Shown here: piece by piece, positions 50,670 through 60,100 of the stretch | How positions within the stretch are numbered: position 1 is the stretch's first letter | Layout of the letters: every line of letters begins with the position of its first letter | Source: JAAXHB01 sp965221635 | Lineage (GTDB): Bacteria; Actinomycetota; Acidimicrobiia; Acidimicrobiales; Aldehydirespiratoraceae | Reading direction: 5' to 3' | Assembly (NCBI GenBank): GCA_965221635.1 | Contig: OZ244902.1 | Coordinates: forward strand, 3,472,001-3,536,000 | Length of the DNA stretch: 64,000 nucleotides | Notes under the pieces: model-generated | What the model was told of the DNA's origin: nothing | Seen by the model: the letters and a program-made list of their open reading frames with translations, nothing else | Database searches by the model: none | Translations under genes and position numbers: made by a program

Positions 50670-53600
50670 TTATTCGAATTCTGAGGACTTGGCTCCTAGG
50701 CTTTTTGCGTTTTCTGAGACTGTTCTTTGGGTGGCGTCGTTGTAGCCGGCTTGGTTGGTGGCGCGGAGTTCGAGGGATAGCTCCACTTCGGGGCCCAGGT
50801 GCGCCAGGACGCTCTCGAAGATGTCGCCTAGCTGGCGGATGCCTCGGACTGTGTCTAGGTTGAAGTGGGCGTAGTACTGGGTGATAGCTGGTTCGGCCGT
50901 GGTGGCGCTGGGCTTGCCGTGGGGTTTGGCGCCGGTGACGGGTGATGGTTCGCCTTGGGTTGGGTCTGCGTCTGGGGGCTTTGGGGTTGGTACTTGGTCG
51001 GGGTGGATGATGAGGCCGCTTACTGCGGGTGCTACGTGCTCGGCGGTCTGAACGCCTCGCCAGGTGGTGCCGTCGTGGGTTTCGGCGTAGCCGAAGGTCT
51101 CCTGGGCCCAGTTGAGGTTCGCTGTGCCGTTGCTGATCGCGTTGGCCAGCACCCCTTCGGAGGTGAGCCTTGGCATGTACGGGAAGCGGGCGTACATCGA
51201 CCACAGATCGCCCACGGAGATGTCTTGACGATCCGACCACAGGCCGTGCCGGTCGAGGTCCATCCTCACTCGCACGCCGCCGTAGGTGGGGATCAGCTTC
51301 TCCTCGCTCACGAGCTTGCGGCTCACCCGCTGACCGATGTGTCCCTGGCTGGTGGCCCTGCTGGTGTCCCACTTGATTTCGCTCGATCCGGGCTCCCTTC
51401 TGGGCGTGAGCACGAGGAAGAACGTCTCGGCGATGAGGCTGTCCACTTGCTGAGAACCCTCTTTGACCTTGCTGTTGGCCAGGCGCTTGTCGTTCTCGGT
51501 GAGGTTGAGGGCCACGGTGTCGTCCACGATCGAACGCCACGCCAGATGCGAGCGGGTCGCCTGGCGCAGCTCGCTCAGTCGGTTGGCCGCGGCGGCAACG
51601 AACACCAACATGTTCTGATTGACGCGAGGGCCCGCGTCACGCTGGGACAGGATCCTCCCCGCAAGCTCCACAGCCGGTGAGTGGTCGTCGTTCGGTGAAT
51701 GCGTGACGCCCGGGGCGAGCACCACGAGTCGCACACCGCCGTCATCGTCAGGAACGTCACCGGGGCCCTCCGCGAACACCTGGATCGCGGAGAAGCTGCC
51801 CCGGTCGGCCTGCCCCGACATGCGCTTGCGCACCTCGTCGTCGGCGTCCCGGTCGGAGAAGTTCGACGCGGCACGATCCGCGGCGGTGCGAGTGATGTTG
51901 GGCTGAAGCGCGTACCAGTACTGGGCGCCGTCCACGTAAAGGTGAGCGGCCTGACCCGAGAGCCGCTTCAAGGCGTCGCCGAACTGACCGATCGGTTCGC
52001 CCGGCTGAACACACCCGAGCACTATGCGCTTGATGTCCACACCGCGTGAGCCGTCCGGCCTTGCCGCCGACCCCATGTACACGGTGCGTGCCACACGACG
52101 AGTGGCCGAGAAGCGCCCGAAGTGTTTGAGTTCCCTGTCGATGCGCAACGGCAGGGCGTTCTCGCCGTCCACATCGGATTTGATCACTGCATCCCAGCCG
52201 TCTTCGAGGTACTTGGTTATCTCGGCCACCATCGTGCCGGAGTCCATGGGGAGGTTGGCGGGCATGATCATCAGCGACTGATCGCCACGCTGCCACAACT
52301 GCGAGATGGCCACCGCCATCAACCGCAGCACGCCCCGTGTGCGCTGGAACTTGTCCAACGTTGACCAGTCACCGAACAGGCGGTCGAACAGTTCGGGGTG
52401 GATCGGGTAGGACTGCTCCATGCGCCGCCGGTAATCGGCCTCCGAGCAATCCGAGGGAGACTCAGCCGCCTGATCTCGGTACATTTCGGCAAAGGCCCTG
52501 ATCACGCCATCTCGCACGCGTGCGTTGGCTTCCGGGATCGGGTCGAACAGGCGGCGCCGCACGATCTGGAACGACTCGTCTGGTGACGCGGGCTGCCATT
52601 GCGCGGCAACTCGGGTGACCACGTTCTTCAGCTTCTCCAGCGCCGTCCTTCCCTGAGGGCCGCCGACCTCGATGTCCGACGCAGGAATCGAAATCAACAC
52701 CACCACGTTGGGCACGGCCGCGGCGGCCTCGGTGAGCAACTGAGCGAAGGTGAACTGAGTGTCGAAGTCGCCTCCCACCAGACGGTTGCCATCACCGTCG
52801 GAGCGGAGTTGGCGGGCGTAGGCCACCCACTCGTCGATCAGCACCACCGCCGGGCCGAATTGCTGGAACAGGGTCTTGAGGGCGGCTCCGGGGTTGGTGC
52901 CGTTCTCGTCGTCGGTGCGGACAAGTTCGTAACCGGCCTTGCCGCCGAGCTGGTAAGCAAGACGACCCCAGAGGGTGTGCAGCTTGACGCCGTCCTCAAC
53001 TTCTTCCGGCTCTGCGGGAGAGATCTGCTGGCCCACGAGCACAGCACGGTTGACTTTGGACGGCAGGGTCACCTTCTCCGCTGCGAGGGCCTCTGCAACG
53101 CCGGGAAGTTCCTCAACCGGTGTGCCGGATGCGAGGTGGTACAGCGCGATCATCGAATGGGTCTTGCCCCCACCGAAATTGGTTTGCAGTTCGATTACCG
53201 GGTCTCCCCCGGCGCCCGAAAGCCGCCGCGCCGCGCCAACCAGCAGATTGCGCAGGCCCACTGTGAGGTACGTGCGAGCGAAGAACGCTCTGGGATCCTG
53301 GTATTCCTCGTCGGCCTCACCATGGGCGACCTCGTGGAGGTTGGCGGCGAACTCGGCCTGGTCGAATCGCCCGGATGCCACATCCGCGTGGGGGGTGATG
53401 ATCTCACGCCAAGGGGTGAGTCCGGCCTGGGGTTGGCCCTCGGTTGGCTTGGAAGCGGTCTTGCGACGCTCGGCGCGAGCTTCCTCCTCGAACATCTGAC
53501 GCATCAGATCCCGCCGCAAGGTCTTGATCGACTGGCGGTTGGTGGTGTCGCCGAACTCGCCGAGCAACCGCTCCATGGTGTCGAGCGCCCGCAGCACGTC

Positions 53601-53906
53601 GTCGCTGGTGAACGATCCCTGATGCGCCCAGGTGTTGCGCACCTTCGCCAGGTCGAACACCCATCCCCGCACGTCGGGCCCGAATCCGTGCGCGAACACG
53701 TCGCTCCACGTGCCCTTCATCCCGTTGAACAGAAACTGGATGTCCTTGGTGGTGGGGTTGGACAGGGGGTTGTGCAGCCGGTGGTTCACAGCGTGGAGCC
53801 ACTCCTGGCCGAAGAACCCCTCCCACGTCTGCTCGCACTTCGGGCGCATCCCGTCACGCAGAAGGTCGAGCGCCTTTCCCACCCGTTCGCTGTTAGCCAT
53901 CACCAT
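50670..53906 (-). CDS. HEPN (Swt1-like)-DUF499 ATPase of defence operon
   Basis: 1,078 residues from ATG 53906 with GAGGAG upstream. The first 110 residues match a Swt1-type HEPN region and contain VRNTWAH (Arg90 to His95), the Rx4H motif of HEPN RNases. The DUF499 ATPase follows, with Walker A NFGGGKTHSM (245-250) and Walker B AVVLIDEWVAYA (354-359). The C-terminal 200 residues are a Pro-rich linker and a strand-rich domain (YYAHFNLDTVRGIRQLGD). COG1483-type ATPases occur beside DUF1156 methylases in restriction-like defence loci. The methylase is 172 bp upstream on the same strand. The likely role is sensing or effector ATPase; the HEPN part could cut RNA. Confidence 0.88.
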   Translation of the reverse strand: MVMANSERVGKALDLLRDGMRPKCEQTWEGFFGQEWLHAVNHRLHNPLSNPTTKDIQFLFNGMKGTWSDVFAHGFGPDVRGWVFDLAKVRNTWAHQGSFTSDDVLRALDTMERLLGEFGDTTNRQSIKTLRRDLMRQMFEEEARAERRKTASKPTEGQPQAGLTPWREIITPHADVASGRFDQAEFAANLHEVAHGEADEEYQDPRAFFARTYLTVGLRNLLVGAARRLSGAGGDPVIELQTNFGGGKTHSMIALYHLASGTPVEELPGVAEALAAEKVTLPSKVNRAVLVGQQISPAEPEEVEDGVKLHTLWGRLAYQLGGKAGYELVRTDDENGTNPGAALKTLFQQFGPAVVLIDEWVAYARQLRSDGDGNRLVGGDFDTQFTFAQLLTEAAAAVPNVVVLISIPASDIEVGGPQGRTALEKLKNVVTRVAAQWQPASPDESFQIVRRRLFDPIPEANARVRDGVIRAFAEMYRDQAAESPSDCSEADYRRRMEQSYPIHPELFDRLFGDWSTLDKFQRTRGVLRLMAVAISQLWQRGDQSLMIMPANLPMDSGTMVAEITKYLEDGWDAVIKSDVDGENALPLRIDRELKHFGRFSATRRVARTVYMGSAARPDGSRGVDIKRIVLGCVQPGEPIGQFGDALKRLSGQAAHLYVDGAQYWYALQPNITRTAADRAASNFSDRDADDEVRKRMSGQADRGSFSAIQVFAEGPGDVPDDDGGVRLVVLAPGVTHSPNDDHSPAVELAGRILSQRDAGPRVNQNMLVFVAAAANRLSELRQATRSHLAWRSIVDDTVALNLTENDKRLANSKVKEGSQQVDSLIAETFFLVLTPRREPGSSEIKWDTSRATSQGHIGQRVSRKLVSEEKLIPTYGGVRVRMDLDRHGLWSDRQDISVGDLWSMYARFPYMPRLTSEGVLANAISNGTANLNWAQETFGYAETHDGTTWRGVQTAEHVAPAVSGLIIHPDQVPTPKPPDADPTQGEPSPVTGAKPHGKPSATTAEPAITQYYAHFNLDTVRGIRQLGDIFESVLAHLGPEVELSLELRATNQAGYNDATQRTVSENAKSLGAKSSEFE

Positions 53907-54078
53907 GGCAACACTCCTCTACCTTCGACCGTCACAACTGCAGACGCGCAAGAACGCGGCCACGCATCGCGAAGACCACCGCGGCACCCTCCTCCGCTCG
54001 GCCCATCACCGGTACATCTGCCACCAGACCCGTCGGACGACATGGCTCGCGGGTTGGCGCAATCTCGCGCTGAGGCCG

Positions 54079-56826
54079 TCACAGCTGGAGGGCTTCCTGG
54101 TTGGTTGCGGTGGTGCCGATTGCCTGTAGCGACGGCCAGGTTGTGATCAGCCCGTTGTACTGACCGGCTTCGTCAGCCCAGCCCTTCTCGGTTGCTTTCT
54201 GAAAGAGCACGTACGCAAGCTGCCTGGCCCTATCAGAGTAGCCGCCCATGCGGTGCAACAGCGCCGCCGCCTCGGACTCCGAACGCTCAAGCGCAGCCAC
54301 GAGATGCTGCGTCGCCTCCCACACAGTTAGACGTACGTCACTGCTGGGATCCCAGTCCGGATTGAGGTCGGACCGCTCGAATAGTCGGAACTGCCCTGAG
54401 CGGGCCTCACCGATGCCAGACTCCCCGATACCGCTCAGCGACGTGTTCTTCGCCCTGGCGAGGGTGTCGGCGTCACCGGACGGACCGGGGTTGTAGCCGT
54501 GCTGTGAGTACCAAGTGACCGCAAACCGGGTGTCACGGTCGAGTTCGGCCTCCTCACCGTCGAGGATCTCAGCCAGCGCGTCGTTGATCAGCGCCAGAGC
54601 CTCCGACACTGGCATCTTCGACCCATCAGCCTCCACCACCTTCGAGTAACGAGAAAAGACCTTGATTCCAGGCCCAATAGTGGACTGCGCCAGATCTACA
54701 GGAGCAATATTCCCCGACTGCAGCAGACGAACTGCGTCCGGTAACTCCGCCTGCAGGGCTGCGATGAACTCACCCCGACTCGCAAGCGGTGCCGAACCCC
54801 CACGCGGTCGACAAGCCAACACAACCGAAGACGCCAACGCATTAGAGCCTTGAGCGATCAGTCGGCTTACGTTTTCCGTCCTTAGGGGCCAAGTAGCCGT
54901 AACGACTAGGCCAGCGTCAATCGTCGCCTGCAAGAACGTGTCCCACCCTGTCGAGCGCTTGTCGCCCTCACTTGACTCGATTGCCTTGTAGGCGTAATAG
55001 ACTGTTGCAGGTACGTGCACGTGCTGAGCACTCGCAACTTCGTGCATGAACTGGGACATACCCGACTCAAAATGCAGTTCCGCGCGCTCCTTCGACCCCG
55101 CCCTGTACCGATTGGCGATCAACTCGTCTGCCTTGGGAGTGAGGAGAGTTGCGCACTCATTGGGCCAAATACCAAAGAGACTGCCCCGCAGCCATACGAA
55201 GAAGAAATCAGACAGGTCTGCGTACGAAATGTTGTCATAGTAGGGGGGATCGGTCGCGACAGCAACCTGATCTTCGCTCCGCACTCGGGCAGTTGCGTCC
55301 ATCTGAAGCGCGCGTCCCTCAGGTCCCAGCACTGCTCCGATACCGGATAGTCCTTTGATAGTTCCCGTCAAGCAGGTCTCAAAAGACCCAGAGCTAGACC
55401 CCAGTGGATTTGACTCTGCAAAGTCCCACACCATAGGAATTGCCTGACGTCCAAAGAGCTGTCGAGGACATTGTGCGATAGGCTCCCACCGGACTAGTGA
55501 ATTACAAAGATCGGCCTGCTTATCGACCACCAGGGCCAGGTACGTCACTATTGCATCGGCGTACGCTTCGGCACCAGTGCCACCGTCCCGGAGGCGTCTT
55601 GAATCCTCCGTAAGACCAGCTGCAATCGAGTCTGATACGACTAGTTTCCGGACATCGGCGAGCAGGTCTGACAAGGTCGTCAGCGCTGTAAGTTGGCGAG
55701 GCGTGAACAGATCTTGCCACGAAGTCATCCCGTACCTCACCACATTCGTTCGCCCTGGCCAGTCAAAAATATCTCCTATAACCGACCGCTCGGGGAGTGT
55801 AATTCGATCTGCAGCTATGTGCTCATCTGTTGCCTTGCAATAGAATCTTCCGCGAGCGCTTTGAGCTGCAATGGTCAGGAGTTGTTGACCCGCACGACCC
55901 GCCTGGAACTCGCTACGAATGTAGGATAAGGGCATTGCCGCACCAGTCGCAACACAGCGACCGCCTGCCCGACCAACGGTGCGTTTGATTGTAGGCTCGC
56001 CGCCTTCCCGGATCTTGTAGGAGATCGTTTGGGTTGCGTGGTCGACGATCGGCTCGATCCAAACTTTGGGCTTTCCGCTCTTGTTGGACAGCACCCACGA
56101 TGCAACTAGTGGCACATGGCCCTGCCAGCTGGGATCGGGTGACGCGACTGTGCGAGCCCAAATCCAGGCGATTGGGGTGAACTTCTCTCCGTTCGGCCCG
56201 GTGGCGTCCGGGTAGAGGTGCCCTATTCGCTTCTTGGCCTCATCACGCATCCAAAGGCCGTATTCCTTTATGTCCGCGGCCAGTCCCTGGGCTCGCTCCC
56301 AGGTGGCCAACTTGTCTTGCAGGTCGGGGTGTACAGGTGGTCGGTCTGCAAACCTGGGCGGAATCTCGATCATCGCCCTCTGGATCAGCACCGCCACGGG
56401 GTTGAGATCACCCGACAGCGCCTTGAGTCCGAGCCTTTGCGCTTCCAGCGGGATGGCTCCCCCTCCGGCGAAGGGGTCGAGTACGGCCGGGGGCTCATCG
56501 GGGAAGCAGCGGTCGATCTCGGCCTGGGCTTCAACGAGCACCTCGGATTTGTTGGAGGGTTTCCATCTGACGAGGCGCTCAAGGATCCCGAAGAGTCGTC
56601 GACGCTCCTCTTCCTGCTCCTTCTCAGTGAGGGTCTTATCGGCCGACGGGTCGTCAACGAGCGACGCCCAAATCACAGCTCTGGCAGCGGCCAGAGGCCT
56701 CCGCGCCCACCAATGGTGAATGTTCGCGGGATGGCCTTGCTTGATCTTCTTCTCGGCCGTGCAAGCAGCGTTGATCGCGACCAACGGCAGGGCCACCTCG
56801 ATGAGCTTCGGCTTGTACTTGGTCAA
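54079..56826 (-). CDS. DUF1156 N6-adenine DNA methylase
   Basis: 915 residues from TTG 56826 (GGGAG 8 bases before). The DUF1156 N-terminal signature is INAACTAEKKIKQGHPANIH followed by HWWARRP (about 19-44). SAM motif I is VLDPFAGGGAIPLEA (115-129), and the catalytic motif IV is ATDPPYYDNISYADLSDFF with DPPY at 526-529; DPPY is typical of amino-methylases. A central part with Cys residues (GGRCVATG, RFYCKATDEHI) may hold zinc. Related COG1743 proteins work with a helicase and a DUF499 ATPase in defence. It would mark host DNA as self. The gene is intact, although pieces of related methylases lie just upstream. Confidence 0.93.
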   Translation of the reverse strand: MTKYKPKLIEVALPLVAINAACTAEKKIKQGHPANIHHWWARRPLAAARAVIWASLVDDPSADKTLTEKEQEEERRRLFGILERLVRWKPSNKSEVLVEAQAEIDRCFPDEPPAVLDPFAGGGAIPLEAQRLGLKALSGDLNPVAVLIQRAMIEIPPRFADRPPVHPDLQDKLATWERAQGLAADIKEYGLWMRDEAKKRIGHLYPDATGPNGEKFTPIAWIWARTVASPDPSWQGHVPLVASWVLSNKSGKPKVWIEPIVDHATQTISYKIREGGEPTIKRTVGRAGGRCVATGAAMPLSYIRSEFQAGRAGQQLLTIAAQSARGRFYCKATDEHIAADRITLPERSVIGDIFDWPGRTNVVRYGMTSWQDLFTPRQLTALTTLSDLLADVRKLVVSDSIAAGLTEDSRRLRDGGTGAEAYADAIVTYLALVVDKQADLCNSLVRWEPIAQCPRQLFGRQAIPMVWDFAESNPLGSSSGSFETCLTGTIKGLSGIGAVLGPEGRALQMDATARVRSEDQVAVATDPPYYDNISYADLSDFFFVWLRGSLFGIWPNECATLLTPKADELIANRYRAGSKERAELHFESGMSQFMHEVASAQHVHVPATVYYAYKAIESSEGDKRSTGWDTFLQATIDAGLVVTATWPLRTENVSRLIAQGSNALASSVVLACRPRGGSAPLASRGEFIAALQAELPDAVRLLQSGNIAPVDLAQSTIGPGIKVFSRYSKVVEADGSKMPVSEALALINDALAEILDGEEAELDRDTRFAVTWYSQHGYNPGPSGDADTLARAKNTSLSGIGESGIGEARSGQFRLFERSDLNPDWDPSSDVRLTVWEATQHLVAALERSESEAAALLHRMGGYSDRARQLAYVLFQKATEKGWADEAGQYNGLITTWPSLQAIGTTATNQEALQL

Positions 56827-57187
56827 CAGAGGTCTCCCGCATCTTCGAGCAGGTCGGTCACACTAAGCGTCCCCTCTACTTGGTGGACAGCCAAGCGCGC
56901 TGTTGGAGCCCACGCCGAAGCCCGATCCCAAGAATGCCGTTCCTTGCCAGGAGACCATCGGGGATCTCCTGCGTATCGAGCAGGATGCCATGTTGAGCCC
57001 ACCACAGATGCCGTGTTGAAGGGTGACCATGCCGAATCGACTTCTCCCGCGCAGCTTCCCCGTTGATCGCAGCCAACGGCAGCAGGGCGCCCTGATCTCG
57101 GCGATCACCGCCACCGGTCCCGCGCAGCTTCCGCGTTGATCGGTGCCAACGGCAGGGCTACCTCGATGAGTTTGGGCTTGTACGTGG
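56827..57187 (-). pseudogene. Scar of broken DUF1156 methylase starts and a helicase-tail copy
   Basis: Three fragments on the minus strand. (a) 57187-57119, immediately after the helicase stop, reads LTTYKPKLIEVALPLAPINA then EAARDR, a near copy of the intact methylase start. (b) About 57097-57000 reads LLPLAAINGEAAREKSIRHG then HPSTRHLWWAQHG, another DUF1156 start, closer to the family consensus (EAAREKSIRHGHPST) than the intact gene. (c) 56875-56827 reads TLSVTDLLEDAGDLC and stop, a copy of the helicase end TLKIAKLLEDAGAPC and stop. Order and strand are those of a genuine helicase-methylase junction, so material was added by duplication or recombination. Confidence 0.8.
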
Positions 57188-60100
57188 TCAACAGGGGGCT
57201 CCGGCATCTTCGAGCAGTTTGGCTATCTTTAGCGTCAGCTTGGTTTGGGCGAAGTGAAGGCGTACGTCTTCAAAGGGGTTCACAAGATATTTCACTGTTG
57301 GCTCGGCCTTGGGGTCGTCGGGCACGGATGCCACTACTAGGCGCCAACGCTCGGGATTGGACCTGGCCTTTTGCGCCTGCTGGGCTGACACGCTTATCTC
57401 GGTGGTCTGGGGCAGGTGGCTCTTCACCTCTAGGAAGTAGTGCATCCCCGTGACCGGATCCAACGAGTCGATGTCGAAACCGGGGTTGCTGTGGTGTTGC
57501 GGGGTGGGCACCCGGCCCAAGGCTCGTTCGGCTTTGCACACGGCTTCTACGCCTCGGCGGTCTGTTTCCATGCGGTCTGCTACCGCTTCGGGGGCTGGGG
57601 CGCTGCCGTCGAGGGTGTCGAGCAGCCCTTGGGGGATCACCAGCGCAGCGCCCACGATGGTGGGCGGGTTGTTGTGCAAGTCGGCCTCCTGATCCAGCTC
57701 CAGGCGGCGTCGCGCGAGGCGGGCTTCGAGATCCTCGGCTCGGGCACGGGCACGTCCCGAACTGATCCGGGCGTTCTTGCCGTGGAGTTCGCGCTTCTTG
57801 CTTTCTTCGGCTTGCATGTCCCAGTACCGGATCTCTGCCGTGAGGCGCTGCCAAACCGCCTCGCGCACCTTCGCCACACGCTCCTTGGTGATCGCGCTCA
57901 TCTCATCGAAGTGAGGGCGGGCGAGGTTCTCGATTGCCCAACCCTTGGCGGCGTCCTCGGCCCCGCCGGAGATCCAATCGGAATCGACCGCTCCGTCCAA
58001 CATCCGCCGTTGGTGCGGTTCGATTGGGTCGTAACCGATGTAAGGCTCGTCGCCGGGGTGGGTGACATTGCCGTGGCGGTCCACCTCCACGTACTGGAAG
58101 CGACGGCTCACAACCTGGCGACGGCCCTGCACCTGCCGCCCGTCGGTGACGGTGTGATCGAGGTACACCAACAGCCTCGGCTCGGTGGTCTGGTCGTCGG
58201 CGGCCACCAAGGTGGCGCCGCGCTGCAACGTTTGACCATGGTCGGCGAGCACCTTGTCCACCACGGCAGTGAGCAAGGGTGTCCCCGGTGAGATCAGTTC
58301 GGCCCGTTCTAGGCCTGGCGGCTGGATGTGTGCCTTGTCGAAAGTGACTCTGAAGTAGCGCGCGTGAACAGGGCCATGGGAGGGATCGGCATTGCCCCTC
58401 ACCGTGGCGGGCACTCGGGTTACCTCGAACCGGCCCGGCTCACGCGACGTGATGCGCCCGCCGTAGCGTTTGAGGGCCTCGGTGAAGAACGCCTCCACAA
58501 ACCACGGCTGCAGCTTGCGGGCCCGTGATCGTTCCATCAGGTCGCGGATCTCCTCGGTGGCGGGTTGGCCACCGCCGGCCGCCACCAAGGCACGCTCCTT
58601 CAGCACCAGTTCGAGTTGGGTGCCGATGTCGCCGTCGATGATCTCGTCCATGTAGACGGCGTGGGCGGGGTCTCCGTCGTCTCGGATCGCCTTCATCAGC
58701 AGGTCCTGCAGCGACCGGTTGATCTGGGCGTCGCCGAGCACGTCGTACACCTGATCCTGGTACACGCCCTCTTGTTGCTTTATCTTCTCGAAGAGTCGGT
58801 CGAACACTTTGCCCTCACGGGTTTGGTGGGCAACCAGGTTCCACAGGTGGCACGGCAGGTGCTGACCGATCCTGTGAATCCGTCCGAAGCGCTGCTCGAT
58901 CCGGTTCGGGTTCCACGGCAGGTCGTAGTTCACCATCATGTTTGCCACCTGCAGGTTCACGCCCTCACCGGCAGCGTCGGTGGCCACCAGAATCCGAAAC
59001 GTTGGATCCACGCGGAACCTGTCCTGGATGGCCTTGCGGTCGTGGCGTTTGATGCCGCCGTGGATTGTGTCCACCGCCTCGGGGCGGCCCAGCTCGGCCC
59101 TTATCCGGTCGGCCAGGTAGGTGAGCGTGTCCTTGTGCTCGGAGAACACGATCAGCTTGCGAGGGCTACGGCCGTGGCCGTCGTTGGTGAACCTGGGGTT
59201 GCTGAACTGTTCAGAACGCAGGAAGTCCCGCAGTTGAACCCACTTCGTGTCCACCCCCGAGTCGCGCACGTTGTGGGCCAGCGCCACCAGGTCGCCCAGT
59301 TCGGCGACCTCGGCGTCGAGTTCGTCGGCGGTGGCCATTGCCACCTCGGCGTCGATCACCGCGTCCTCGAGAGCTTCGAGTTCCTCGTCGTCGTAGTCGT
59401 CGTAATCGAAGTCCTCCAGGTCGGAGACCCTCACTCCCCTGGGCAGCTCCGCCACCGGGATCGCTTCGCCGTCGGCGGCCAGGGTGCGCAGCCGCTCGGC
59501 CTGCGCGGCGAGTCGTTCCTGGCGGCGCTTCAGCGACTGGTGGATTGCCGCGGGTGACGACGCCAGGCGGCGCTGCAGGCCGGCGAGCGCGAACCCCACG
59601 ATGATGCCGCGGCGTTTGTCGCCCTCGGCTTGCATCCGCAGGGCCCGGTTCATGCCGTTGCGCACGTAGTGGGTGACCGCGTCGTACAACTCCTGCTCCG
59701 GTGGCGACAGTTCAAACTTGAGCGAGTCGGCGTAACGCTTGGGGAACAGTCGTTTGCCCTCGAAGGTGCGCACGTTTTCCTTCACCAGGCGTCGCATCAC
59801 GTCGTCTGTGCGGGGCATTTCGTCGTTGCGGAGGCGCCCGGCGAAGCGTTCGGGATCAAGCAGCGTCATGAACGCCAGGAAGTCCTCGTTCTTGCCGTTG
59901 TGGGGGGTGGCGGTGAGCAACAGCAGGTGCCGGGCGCGGCTGCGGAGCATTTCACCGAGCCGGAACCGTTTCGTTTTGCGCAGTTCGTTGCCGTAGCGGT
60001 GGGCGGCCATCTTGTGCGCCTCGTCCACGATCACCAGATCCCAGTCGGCCTGGGCGAGCTTGGCTTGCAGGTCTTCGGCGCGGGAGAGCTGATCCACCCT

